Of a DNA stretch of 64,000 nucleotides, positions 44,054-52,422 are shown one piece after another (the stretch's first letter is position 1; each line of letters opens with the position of its first letter). Made by a program: the position numbers and the translations under genes. The notes below the pieces were generated by a model. It had not been told where the DNA came from. It searched no databases and saw only the letters and a program-made list of their open reading frames with translations. This DNA is from Desulfosporosinus sp. FKB (lineage in GTDB: Bacteria > Bacillota > Desulfitobacteriia > Desulfitobacteriales > Desulfitobacteriaceae): the NCBI RefSeq assembly GCF_002196705.1, contig NZ_NADJ01000037.1:248001-312000 (forward strand), given 5' to 3'.

Positions 44054-44476
44054 CTACTGAGGATGTTTGGCAATTTCCTCCTGCAAAAAAGCAAGAGCTT
44101 TATCTCCAAAAAGCAGATTGGTTTGCACCTCCGCCATATTCGACGGTTCAATTACTGCTATCCAGCCCTTTCCATAGGGATCTTCATTTAAGGGCTTGGG
44201 CACAGAGGCCAAATCTTTATTCGCTTCCACGACCTTCCCGGAAACGGGCATCATTATTTTTCCGGCCCATTTACCCGATTGCATTGAACAGAGTGTTTTT
44301 CCGGCTTCCAGGTCTTTACCAGCCCGGGGCACTCGTACAAAGGTAATGTTGCCTGCCAGCTGCTGCATAAAATCCGTGACCCCTACCCGGATTTGCTGGC
44401 CTTCGATTTTGACCCAGGCATGGTCGGTGGTGTAATAAAGATCATCCGGCATATCATAGTTAGCCACTTTAGCCAT
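44054..44476 (-). CDS. GcvH-like lipoyl carrier protein (first copy)
   Basis: About 140 residues of the H-protein fold with the likely lipoyl-lysine Lys69 in SMQSGKWAGKI, where GcvH has ESVK. It is like the second carrier in keeping SGKW but has Gln in place of Glu before it. ATG 44476 overlaps the lipA stop by 8 bp and has AGGAGG upstream, so it is translated with lipA. It is followed 21 bp later by the FAD-linked oxidase. The context suggests that it shuttles electrons or an acyl/sulfur group between the dehydrogenase and the flavoprotein/Fe-S pair. Confidence 0.86.
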   Translation of the reverse strand: MAKVANYDMPDDLYYTTDHAWVKIEGQQIRVGVTDFMQQLAGNITFVRVPRAGKDLEAGKTLCSMQSGKWAGKIMMPVSGKVVEANKDLASVPKPLNEDPYGKGWIAVIEPSNMAEVQTNLLFGDKALAFLQEEIAKHPQ

Positions 44477-45344
44477 GAACCTTAGCCTCCTTTCTTCTTT
44501 CCTGTATACCGGCAAAAGCACGGGCTGCATGATAAGAACTCCTGACCAGAGGCCCGGCATTAACCTCTAAAAAACCTAGGTTAAAAGCTTCTTGTTTCAG
44601 CCTGGCAAAGGTCTCGGGATGAATATAATCAATGACGGGATGGTGAGCGGGAGAAGGACTTAGATATTGACCAAGGGTCAAAATGTCACAATGAACGGTT
44701 CGCAGGTCCTCCATAACCTTCAGCACTTCATCTATCCGTTCACCCAATCCCAGCATCAGTCCCGATTTCGCTAAGATTCCCGCCGCGCTCACCCTCTGCA
44801 GCAATTCCAGTGAGCGTTCATAAATAGCCTGAGGTCTAACGGTGGGATAAAGACGGGGAACCGTTTCCACATTGTGATTAATCACCTCAGGCTTGGCCTC
44901 AATCACTTTCTGCAAAGCATCCTTTTTCCCTCGGAAATCTGGTATCAGAACTTCAACGGTAACATCAGGCACAGTCTTTTCAAGAGCTCTAATCGTCGCT
45001 GCAAAATGCCCCGCTCCGCCATCGGTCAGATCATCCCTGGTTACTGAGGTAACAACAACATGGTGCAAATTCAATTGTTGAACGGTTAAGGCGACACCCT
45101 GCGGCTCCTTAGGATCAACCGGCAGCGGCCGTCCGTGGATAACCGCACAAAACCGGCAATTACGGGAGCAGACATTACCAAGAATCATAAAGGTACAGGT
45201 TTTCTGGGCAAAGCATTCACCCATGTTCGGGCAGTCAGCCCCTTCACAAACCGTATGCAGATGTCCTGCATCCAACAACTTTTTCATACTGTCCAATGCT
45301 TCGGGACTTGGAGTTTCTATTGTCAGCCAATCTGGTCTCTTCAT
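44469..45344 (-). CDS. lipA: lipoyl synthase
   Basis: Inserts two sulfur atoms into octanoyl-carrier proteins. 291 residues with both cluster motifs: auxiliary cluster C-x4-C-x5-C (Cys33, Cys38, Cys44) and radical-SAM C-x3-C-x2-C (Cys59, Cys63, Cys66); the C-terminal RSSYHA Ser is also present. Normal length. It starts at the lipB stop (RBS AGAAGGTG) and overlaps the first carrier gene. Confidence 0.95.
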   Translation of the reverse strand: MKRPDWLTIETPSPEALDSMKKLLDAGHLHTVCEGADCPNMGECFAQKTCTFMILGNVCSRNCRFCAVIHGRPLPVDPKEPQGVALTVQQLNLHHVVVTSVTRDDLTDGGAGHFAATIRALEKTVPDVTVEVLIPDFRGKKDALQKVIEAKPEVINHNVETVPRLYPTVRPQAIYERSLELLQRVSAAGILAKSGLMLGLGERIDEVLKVMEDLRTVHCDILTLGQYLSPSPAHHPVIDYIHPETFARLKQEAFNLGFLEVNAGPLVRSSYHAARAFAGIQERRKEAKVHG

Positions 45345-46040
45345 TTAGACACCTTCTAACATGTCCTTGACTTTTGCCAAAGTAACATCTTCCAAATACA
45401 GATCCATAACGTCACTCAACTGCTGGCGCATTTCCAGTTTCACTTGATTAAAATCAACCGTGTGTCCCAGAACTTTTTCCATGGATGTAACTCCCAAAGT
45501 AGAAGCTGAAATTCCGCAGGGAATAATGTAGGAAAAATGGTTTAAGTCCGGGAAAATATTCAAGGCCACACCATGCATCGTAACCCAGTGCTGAACTGCC
45601 ATGCCCTCAGCAGCGATCTTCGCTGATCCTGCCCATACCCCCGGATATGCTTGTTTGCGCCCAGCAGCAATCCCGAAGGATTTGAGGGTTCTAATTAAAA
45701 TTTCTTCCATCCGGCGGGCATACAAATGAACATCTCGTTCAAACCCCGTCAGATCAAGAATAGGATAACAAACTAATTGACCGGGACCATGATAGGTAAT
45801 GTCCCCTCCTCGGTCTGTCTCATAGACTTTGATCCCTTGTTCCTCCAGAAAGGCCTGACTGACGAGAATATGGTCAAAACCGCCGCTTCTGCCGATGGTA
45901 AAACAGGGATGATGTTCCAGAAAAATTACGGTATCCGCTATGACCCCGTTTCTGCGCGCCTGATTTAGCACTTTCTGCAGTGCCAGAATCTCTCCGTATT
46001 CCTCTCTGCCTAATTCCAAGCAATAGCCTTTCCTGCTCAT
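45345..46040 (-). CDS. lipB: lipoyl(octanoyl) transferase
   Basis: Transfers octanoate from acyl-carrier protein to lipoyl domains. 231 residues: RGGDITYHGPGQLVCYP, the HGVALNI strand and the catalytic-Cys region PCGI. Directly coupled to lipA. Together the two form the canonical endogenous lipoate pathway inside the dehydrogenase operon. Confidence 0.94.
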   Translation of the reverse strand: MSRKGYCLELGREEYGEILALQKVLNQARRNGVIADTVIFLEHHPCFTIGRSGGFDHILVSQAFLEEQGIKVYETDRGGDITYHGPGQLVCYPILDLTGFERDVHLYARRMEEILIRTLKSFGIAAGRKQAYPGVWAGSAKIAAEGMAVQHWVTMHGVALNIFPDLNHFSYIIPCGISASTLGVTSMEKVLGHTVDFNQVKLEMRQQLSDVMDLYLEDVTLAKVKDMLEGV

Positions 46041-46073
46041 GCCATCTACCCGTTTCTAATTTCAAATCGAATT

Positions 46074-46418
46074 CTAATCTTCAAATTCATCCAAGGCTGC
46101 CATTAAGGTCGTTGAAGCATAAGCCATGGAAGGCGATCCGCCAAAAGCGATCGCAACCGAGGCTGCCTCCAGAATTTCATCCCGATTAGCCCCTTCATTC
46201 AAGGCATTTTTGGTATGAAGCGTTATGCAATATTCGCAGCGCGAATAAAGAGCGATGGCTAAACCGATGAGCTCTTTGTATTTACGCTCTAATTCACCTT
46301 CGACATAAGCGGCTTGATCCATCTGGACAAATGCCGCATTAAGTTCCGGAACAACATCACCCACGGCCTCCATCCCCGAAAACATTTCACTTAATAACTC
46401 ATTGGGATCCTTTGCCAT
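46074..46418 (-). CDS. AhpD-like / carboxymuconolactone decarboxylase family protein
   Basis: 114 residues, all-helical, with the AhpD-type redox motif CEYCITLH (Cys61, Cys64, His68). In Mycobacterium tuberculosis AhpD accepts electrons from the lipoylated E2 and Lpd, so a place between the E2 gene and lipB suggests a lipoyl-linked thiol reductase/peroxidase function. RBS AAGGAGG. Alternative: one of many CMD proteins without known function. Confidence 0.85.
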   Translation of the reverse strand: MAKDPNELLSEMFSGMEAVGDVVPELNAAFVQMDQAAYVEGELERKYKELIGLAIALYSRCEYCITLHTKNALNEGANRDEILEAASVAIAFGGSPSMAYASTTLMAALDEFED

Positions 46419-46524
46419 TACGTATTCCTCCTTGAAATCAAATTGAACTTCAATTTGAAAATAACTTTAAAGATAAATATCTTTAATTTAATATTGTTTA
46501 TATTTGAAAATCCTAAATCAATTG

Positions 46525-47724
46525 TTAGATGAAAATCTTTTGGGGATTTTCGATCATGTCGATCAGAACAGCCAACCATTCTGCTGCCGGTGCACCATCA
46601 AGGATACGGTGATCAAAGGATAACGATAATCCCATCATGGGTCTGACAACAACCTCGCCGCCAACGGCAACGGGTTTATCCACTGTTCTGCCCACTCCTA
46701 AAATTGCAGCCTCAGGGGGATTAATAATGGGAGTAAACCAGTCTACCGATTGATACCCACCTAAATTGGTAATGGTAAAAGTCGCCCCGTTCATTTCATC
46801 CACATTGAGTTTATTTCTGCGCCCTCGCTTGGCCAGATCTTTAATTTCTTCGTTCAACTGGGTCAGTTTTTTCTCATTGGCCCTGCGCAGAACAGGTACA
46901 ATCAAACCATCAGGAACAGCCACAGCCATCCCGATATTGATTTCCTGCAGTGTTTTAATTTCGTCGCCATCCAGAGTTACATTGACGGCAGGATTAATTT
47001 CAATGGCCCTGGCTACGGCTTTTGTTAACAGTGCCGTAACCGAGATTTTATCCTTATCCTTAAGGCCTTCATTAATTTGTTTCCGGAGTGCCAGAATCCC
47101 GGACATATCAACACTGACATGATGGGTTACTTTCGCATTTGATGTCCAGCTGGCCAGCATGTTTTCCCCGATAGCTCGTCTCATGCCCTCATAAGGCATA
47201 ACCTTGAGTGTAGGACGATCATCAGACGAAGTGCCTACCCCTTCAGCTAGGGCTTTTTCAATATCATCCCTGGTAATCCGGCCCTCAGGTCCTGTACCGC
47301 CTACAAGGGTATAATCGATATCGTTCTCTTCGGCAAGCTTCCGGGCCGCAGGGGAAATTTTCACTTTTCCGCCGCCGGTTGCTGGCGTTTTCACGATTCC
47401 GCCCGAAGCTGCTTTTACTTTTTCCTTAGAATCCGCTGACCCTGCGGCCACCGGACTTGCGGCTAAAATTGCCGAAATATCTTCGCCAACTTCTCCGATA
47501 GCTCCCATTAATCCACCCACAGAAAGCTTGGTTCCTTTTGCCGCCACAATTTTAAGTAGAATTCCGTCCGCCGGGGACTCGATCTTATTGGTAATCTTAT
47601 CGGTCATCACTTCGACTAAGGTTTCCCCTTTTTTCAGGCTGTCGCCCTCTTGTTTAAGCCACTTGCCCACAGTCCCGGTTTTCATGGCCAGACCTAGTTT
47701 AGGCATCGTAATGGATGTTGCCAT
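46525..47724 (-). CDS. acoC: dihydrolipoamide acyltransferase (E2) of acetoin/2-oxoacid dehydrogenase
   Basis: 399 residues: one lipoyl domain (Lys43 in TDKITNK), an Ala/Lys-rich linker, a peripheral subunit-binding domain (about 118-155, ISPAARKLAEEND) and a catalytic domain ending with FDHRILDGA (His372, Asp376). It transfers the acyl group from E1 to CoA. The gene follows acoX without spacing, and RBS AAGGAGG lies in the acoX end. The binding domain would hold an E3, which is not encoded in the operon. Confidence 0.92.
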   Translation of the reverse strand: MATSITMPKLGLAMKTGTVGKWLKQEGDSLKKGETLVEVMTDKITNKIESPADGILLKIVAAKGTKLSVGGLMGAIGEVGEDISAILAASPVAAGSADSKEKVKAASGGIVKTPATGGGKVKISPAARKLAEENDIDYTLVGGTGPEGRITRDDIEKALAEGVGTSSDDRPTLKVMPYEGMRRAIGENMLASWTSNAKVTHHVSVDMSGILALRKQINEGLKDKDKISVTALLTKAVARAIEINPAVNVTLDGDEIKTLQEINIGMAVAVPDGLIVPVLRRANEKKLTQLNEEIKDLAKRGRRNKLNVDEMNGATFTITNLGGYQSVDWFTPIINPPEAAILGVGRTVDKPVAVGGEVVVRPMMGLSLSFDHRILDGAPAAEWLAVLIDMIENPQKIFI

Positions 47725-48756
47725 CTAGTTTTCCTCCTTAAGCCTGTGTAATTTCTTCATGGCCTGTTCTCCTTGTGAATAACCTTTAGCCACCGCCTGA
47801 CGTAATACCAGCCGGGGATCAGCCACTCGAGGGCCCTCAAAGGTAAGCTGAAAGGAAACTTCCTCCCCCTCGCCTACTTCGACTTCTCTTTCCCCGTCAA
47901 GGGCAATTACCAAGGGGCCCTTTTCACCGTTTATCTCCTCACCGATCTCCAAAATTTTATAAGCAGCCACTTGAATAGGTCTGATTAAACCAGGAGCAAG
48001 CGGTGCCATTAAACTTATGTTTCCAGGGCCAAGATCGATGGCCATTCCTTTAGATTCAGTTATGCCGATAGGGTGCAAATTGCCGGCAATCGAGGATATC
48101 CCGATATTATCCGGTTCACCTCGGGTAACCACGACTTTCCGAATACGCTCTTCATCCCAAATCGCTCTCGAGCCAATAAAGATATCTTTGAGCACAACCG
48201 CATCGATCAAAGCCATATCGACAGGCTTACCGTTTTTTAATACGACGATCTTCTTTGTCCGATGCACCGCCGGGAAATCAGCCAACCCACAGGCCACTGC
48301 TCCCGCAGCTAACCCCGCTATGGTCCCTTCGACCATTTGCGGAAAAACGTTATTCGTTCCCGTGGAAATAGGCAAGAGAGGAACATCTCCGCAGTTTTTC
48401 GCCACCATGCGGTTCGTTCCATCTCCGCCCAAGGTGATAATACAACCGATACCAGCCTGATTCATGGCGAGGGCAGCTTGAGCAGAATCAATTTGAGTTC
48501 CTGTCATTTCCATATCCGCTTCAACAATGTCCAGCGATAAGTGATGAGCTTTTGCTAAGCCTTCAACGGCCCGGGGAACAATTCCATAATAGTCGGGCAT
48601 ATAGACAACCCGATCTACGCCAGTGACAGCTAACGCCAGCAGGCAGCGCTTGACAATATTCACCTTTTCCAGGTTATCAAAACAAATGCCATAAGCGACC
48701 AAACGACGAATATCTTTTCCTGAAGCCGGATTTGCGATAATTCCAACAGAAGCCAT
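47725..48756 (-). CDS. acoX: AcoX-like ATP-NAD kinase family protein
   Basis: 343 residues of the NAD kinase-like fold (IANPASGKD at the start, GGDGTNRMV, STGTNN). AcoX proteins occur in acetoin dehydrogenase operons, where their function is not established. Its presence here supports an acetoin-type rather than a plain pyruvate dehydrogenase operon. RBS GGGAGG. Confidence 0.87.
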   Translation of the reverse strand: MASVGIIANPASGKDIRRLVAYGICFDNLEKVNIVKRCLLALAVTGVDRVVYMPDYYGIVPRAVEGLAKAHHLSLDIVEADMEMTGTQIDSAQAALAMNQAGIGCIITLGGDGTNRMVAKNCGDVPLLPISTGTNNVFPQMVEGTIAGLAAGAVACGLADFPAVHRTKKIVVLKNGKPVDMALIDAVVLKDIFIGSRAIWDEERIRKVVVTRGEPDNIGISSIAGNLHPIGITESKGMAIDLGPGNISLMAPLAPGLIRPIQVAAYKILEIGEEINGEKGPLVIALDGEREVEVGEGEEVSFQLTFEGPRVADPRLVLRQAVAKGYSQGEQAMKKLHRLKEEN

Positions 48757-48779
48757 GCTGCACCTCCCTCTAAGAACGT

Positions 48780-49751
48780 CTAGAACATTTCCTCAACTGC
48801 CTTAATGATTTTTTCCTCACTGGGAAGATAAGCCGTTTCCAACACAGGGCTAAAGGGAATCGGTGTATCCGGAGCTGTGACTCTCTTAATCGGAGCATCC
48901 AGATAGTCAAAGCCCTCATCGGCAACAATGGCTGCTATTTCACCTGCGAAGCCGCTGGTCTTTACTTCTTCATGGACAATCAGCAATTTACCGGTTTTCG
49001 ATACCGATTTGAGTATTTCATCCTTATCCAGAGGGATAAGGGTGCGCGGATCGATAACTTCAGCATTAATCCCTTTAGCAGCAAGCTGCTCAGCAGCAGC
49101 CAAGGCTTTTTGCATCATCCATGACCAAGCTACAATGGTAATGTCAGAGCCTTCACGTTTAATATCTGCTTTGCCAAGGGGAACAACGTATTCACCTTCA
49201 GGAACATCTCCGGAAACACCAAGTAATTGTTTATGCTCGATATAGACGACGGGATTATCATCGCGAATGGCTGCAGCCATTAAGCCTTTAGCATCTGCAG
49301 GCGTTGACGGCATAACAGTCTTTATCCCCGGAATATGGGTAAACCATGATTCCATACACTGTGAGTGCTGGGCCGCTGCCCCCATCCCGGCTCCACAGGG
49401 CGTTCGAACGACCATCGGCACTTTTGCCTTCCCGCCAAACATATAGCGCATTTTAGCAGCCTGGTTAAAGAGTTCATCCATACAACAGCCCATGAAATCA
49501 ACAAACATAATTTCTGCGATAGGTCTCAGCCCAGCGGCTGCAGCACCTACCGCATGCCCTACAATAACTGCTTCACTGATCGGTGTATTTAAAACCCTCT
49601 GGGGTCCGAATTCGTCATATAAGGTACCAGTCACTCCAAAGCAACCGCCGAACTGAGCCACATCCTCACCTGCCAGATAAACATTTGGGTCTCTTTGCAT
49701 CTCTACCCGCATTCCATCTCTAATAGCTTCCGCATAGGTCATTTGTTTCAT
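48780..49751 (-). CDS. acoB: acetoin/2-oxoacid dehydrogenase E1 beta subunit
   Basis: About 323 residues of the transketolase-like E1 beta family: LAGEDVAQFGGCFGVTGTL at the N-terminus, TPISEAVIVGHAVGAAA (Glu of the thiamine-activating region) and the C-terminal RVTAPDTPIPF. ATG 49751 is preferred to the in-frame GTG 49760, which lies in the AGGAAGGGTG ribosome site. Pairs with the preceding alpha subunit. Confidence 0.92.
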   Translation of the reverse strand: MKQMTYAEAIRDGMRVEMQRDPNVYLAGEDVAQFGGCFGVTGTLYDEFGPQRVLNTPISEAVIVGHAVGAAAAGLRPIAEIMFVDFMGCCMDELFNQAAKMRYMFGGKAKVPMVVRTPCGAGMGAAAQHSQCMESWFTHIPGIKTVMPSTPADAKGLMAAAIRDDNPVVYIEHKQLLGVSGDVPEGEYVVPLGKADIKREGSDITIVAWSWMMQKALAAAEQLAAKGINAEVIDPRTLIPLDKDEILKSVSKTGKLLIVHEEVKTSGFAGEIAAIVADEGFDYLDAPIKRVTAPDTPIPFSPVLETAYLPSEEKIIKAVEEMF

Positions 49752-49770
49752 TTTTTTCACCCTTCCTTAC

Positions 49771-50733
49771 TTAATCTGCATAAACATCAGTAAAGAGTTC
49801 TTGAGGATCCGGCAGTGGGCTCGATTCAGCGAATTTGACCGCTTCTTCAATGTCCGCCTCAGTGTCAGCCTTGATCTTGTCCAGATCAGCTTGCACAGCA
49901 TAATTAAGTTTAAGCAGATTCTTTTCCAATCTTGGGATAGGGTCTTTCTTCAGCCATTCTTCTTGGTCTTTGGGATCTTTATAGGCACCGGGATCACCTT
50001 CAAAATGCCCGCGATGCCGCCAGGTTTTGCACTCAACTAACGTCGGACCGTCACCTTTTCTGGCCCGTTCGATAGCAGCACCTGCCGCCTCATAGACAGC
50101 GATCACATCATTGCCATCGACAGAAACACCGGGGATGCCGTAACCGCTGGCCCGGTCGGAAATATCCGTAATGTTTTGATGGGTTTTCTGAGAATTGGAA
50201 ATAGCCCAGCCATTATTTTCACAAAGAAAGACAACGGGCAGTTTCCAGGTCGAAGCCAAATTCAAAGCTTCGTGAAAGGTTGCTCTGTCGGAAGCGCCAT
50301 CTCCGAAAAAGGCCACAGCTACCGCACCGTTATTCTTATATTTACAGGCAAAGGCAGCACCGGTCGCTATTGGCATACCTGCGCCCACAATGCCATTGGC
50401 TCCGAGTATGCCTAAATCAACGTCGGCGATATGCATCGAACCGCCTTTACCTTTACAATATCCCGTGGTTCTGCCAAACACTTCGGCCATCATCGATTTT
50501 AAATCTCCGCCTTTAGCAATCAAATGACCATGTCCCCGGTGCGTACTGGCGATAAAATCCTTGGTTTCCAAGTTAGCACAAACACCAGTGGCGACTGCTT
50601 CCTCGCCCAGATACAAGTGAACAAACCCTGGGATTTTTCCTGCCGCAAAGATTTCTACGATCTTTGACTCAAAGGCCCGAATGGTACACATTTTCTTGTA
50701 TATGTCCAATAATTGTTCTTTTTTGAGATCCAT
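49771..50733 (-). CDS. acoA: acetoin/2-oxoacid dehydrogenase E1 alpha subunit
   Basis: 320 residues. Thiamine-diphosphate motif GDG...N (FFGDGASDRATFHEALNLA, followed by CENNGWAIS), plus STHRGHGH and GKGGSMHIAD. It decarboxylates the 2-oxoacid or cleaves acetoin and passes the acyl group to the E2 lipoyl domain. Acetoin versus pyruvate cannot be separated by eye; the AcoX and AcoR neighbours favour acetoin. RBS GGAGGAAA. Confidence 0.92.
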   Translation of the reverse strand: MDLKKEQLLDIYKKMCTIRAFESKIVEIFAAGKIPGFVHLYLGEEAVATGVCANLETKDFIASTHRGHGHLIAKGGDLKSMMAEVFGRTTGYCKGKGGSMHIADVDLGILGANGIVGAGMPIATGAAFACKYKNNGAVAVAFFGDGASDRATFHEALNLASTWKLPVVFLCENNGWAISNSQKTHQNITDISDRASGYGIPGVSVDGNDVIAVYEAAGAAIERARKGDGPTLVECKTWRHRGHFEGDPGAYKDPKDQEEWLKKDPIPRLEKNLLKLNYAVQADLDKIKADTEADIEEAVKFAESSPLPDPQELFTDVYAD

Positions 50734-50791
50734 TTAGGTTTCCTCCTTTATTGATTGGGATACTTTCTCAGAACCATAATAGTTCCTGTGT

Positions 50792-51163
50792 TTAGCAATC
50801 AGCTTTTGTATTTACATAAACCGTTAAGGCTGCTACAGCAACCACGATGGTGTCCCCTTCTCCCAGTTCCGGCAAATCCAACCCCCGCACTGTCATACCT
50901 CCCAAAACAACTTCCAAGCGTGTTGAACCAAAGGGAACCGCCTTTAATACTTCTTCCTGATTCAGTTTTTCCGGGAACGGACAGGCTATCTTTACCTCGA
51001 TGACCATCTCATTAGGATTTTGAATTCCTGTAATGTCAAATAATCCACATAAACAGCTGTGAGATACAGCATCCTTTATGGCCCTTTGAGCCGCCTTGGT
51101 TACGTCTCCGCCATGCAAATCCGCACCGGTGCCGATTTCAATGATAAAGCGCTGCAAACTCAC
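50792..51163 (-). CDS. Lin0512-family protein heading the dehydrogenase operon
   Basis: 123 residues. The pattern (IEIGTGADLHGGDVTKAAQRAI at the start, KVPFGS-like AVPFGSTRLEV, IVVAVAALTVYV at the end) fits the conserved Lin0512 family, whose function is unknown. GTG 51163 follows AAAGGGGTG. It is the first gene after the sigma-54 promoter and lies 58 bp before E1 alpha, which links this uncharacterised family to lipoyl-dependent metabolism. Confidence 0.75.
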   Translation of the reverse strand: MSLQRFIIEIGTGADLHGGDVTKAAQRAIKDAVSHSCLCGLFDITGIQNPNEMVIEVKIACPFPEKLNQEEVLKAVPFGSTRLEVVLGGMTVRGLDLPELGEGDTIVVAVAALTVYVNTKADC

Positions 51164-51227
51164 AAAATCACCCCTTTCAGTAAAAATATTGTTAATCGTT
51201 CTAGTTCTTTAGCTGATCTATTAACTT

Positions 51228-51243
51228 AGCAAAAGCTATGCCA
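51228..51243 (-). promoter_or_regulatory. sigma-54 (-24/-12) promoter of the dehydrogenase/lipoate operon
   Basis: TGGCAT AGCTT TTGCT on the minus strand matches the sigma-54 consensus with the right spacing, 65 bp before the first gene. The AcoR-type activator gene lies upstream. Confidence 0.85.
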
Positions 51244-51352
51244 AATTCTGAAAGCACACATTATGAAATCACCTTTACTAAGCAGTAAACGTTTCCCTAA
51301 GCAAGGGATTATGCTGCTCTCTGCTTAATTTCAGAAAGAACAAACTATTAGA

Positions 51353-51378
51353 TAAAAAAATTCCACCCTGACAGGTGG
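51353..51378 (-). terminator. insulating terminator upstream of the sigma-54 promoter
   Basis: CCACC / GGTGG stem (51363-51367, 51374-51378) with a 6-nt loop, followed on the minus strand by AATTTTTTT. It would stop leftward read-through before the promoter at 51228. Confidence 0.6.
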
Positions 51379-51472
51379 TATCAACTTCCCCGATATGTGT
51401 GAGGTTCAATCTCATTGTTTAAAATCATCCAACTCGATGATGTCATTTCAATGTCACATTCCCATGTCATTG

Positions 51473-51492
51473 GTGTTACATGAAGGTAACAC
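51473..51492. promoter_or_regulatory. probable upstream activator site for AcoR
   Basis: Perfect 7-bp inverted repeat GTGTTAC-N6-GTAACAC, about 230 bp upstream of the sigma-54 promoter at 51228-51243, the usual distance for an enhancer-binding protein. Confidence 0.65.
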
Positions 51493-51632
51493 GAATAATA
51501 CAAAATCTCTGACCACTAAGATAATTTGCTTCTCCGGAATATAATTTACCTGAGCTTACGGTGGTAAGGTATGTTATTCCACTTCCAAAAACTTCTTTGA
51601 ATTTACTAATAAAATAATATTGACAACAGTTA

Positions 51633-51842
51633 ATGAAAAGATTGCTAGAGCCAGGAACACTTTATGGTGCAATTTCACGATTAGAGAAACAGGAATGGAT
51701 TGAAGCTTTGGTTACTGAGGAAAGGCGTCGCCCTTATCGCATCACTGGTTCAGGTATAACAGCTCTTCGAGAGCAAGTCGCAACATTAGAACAAGTTGCA
51801 ATGGTTGGAAAAAAACGTTTAGCTACGCTGGAGGGATTTTAA
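51633..51842 (+). pseudogene. PadR-family regulator, N-terminally truncated
   Basis: 69 residues that begin inside the PadR winged helix (PGTLYGAISRLEKQEWIE) and continue through the wing (RRRPYRITGSG) and the dimerisation helix. The first about 30-35 residues, including helices 1 and 2, are missing, and no frame upstream supplies them. It shares TAATG with the next small gene, as intact PadR genes do. Confidence 0.7.
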
Positions 51843-51976
51843 TGCGTTGGTTATTAAAACTCTATCCTCGTACTTGGCGTGAACGTTATGAAGATGAAAT
51901 GGTGACATTGTTAGAAGAACACAAAGTAACACCTGCTACGGTATTTGACTTACTATTAGGGGCTTTTACAAATTGA
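51842..51976 (+). CDS. short PadR-associated protein, probably truncated
   Basis: 44 residues (LLKLYPRTWRERYEDEM, then TPATVFDLLLGA) like the N-terminus of proteins commonly encoded right after PadR regulators, which normally go on for over 100 residues. ATG overlaps the preceding stop (TAATG). Probably decaying along with the regulator. Confidence 0.55.
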   Translation: MRWLLKLYPRTWRERYEDEMVTLLEEHKVTPATVFDLLLGAFTN

Positions 51977-52002
51977 TCAATTTATCCACTGAGGGAGATT
52001 AT

Positions 52003-52386
52003 ATGATGAAATACACTTTGGCTAAACCGTTACCTAGGTACAGGTTTACAATGCTTCTCGCTTTAGTTACCGCGTTTATTTTTAGCCGTCTCAGTATTGC
52101 ACAAGGAAAAGCTCTGCTGAATGCAGTACCCTGGGGTATCCTAATCCTTCTTGTAACAGCCTGGCTTGGGACAGGCAACCGCGATTCATTAAGATTAGGA
52201 GCTGTTTTTGGTTTTCTCGTATCCTATGCATATTTGTGGTTTGATAATAAAAATATTCATTCTTTTACTCAGGTTCTAATTCTCATCCCGCTTATCATTT
52301 TGCCGTCCATGTTCGGGCTGCTATGTGGGATAGTATTGGGGTATTTCGGATGGAAAATAAAACAGATGTTTATGACGAAGACTTAA
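52003..52386 (+). CDS. small integral membrane protein
   Basis: About 127 residues with four hydrophobic segments (about 15-32, 40-57, 65-80, 90-115) and a short basic C-terminus. No family is recognised. ATG 52003 follows GAGGGAG by 5 nt. It converges on the AcoR gene and may belong to the broken PadR unit. Confidence 0.65.
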   Translation: MMKYTLAKPLPRYRFTMLLALVTAFIFSRLSIAQGKALLNAVPWGILILLVTAWLGTGNRDSLRLGAVFGFLVSYAYLWFDNKNIHSFTQVLILIPLIILPSMFGLLCGIVLGYFGWKIKQMFMTKT

Positions 52387-52422
52387 TAAGGATGAGGTTG
52401 CTTACGAATGTTTCTTTTATGC

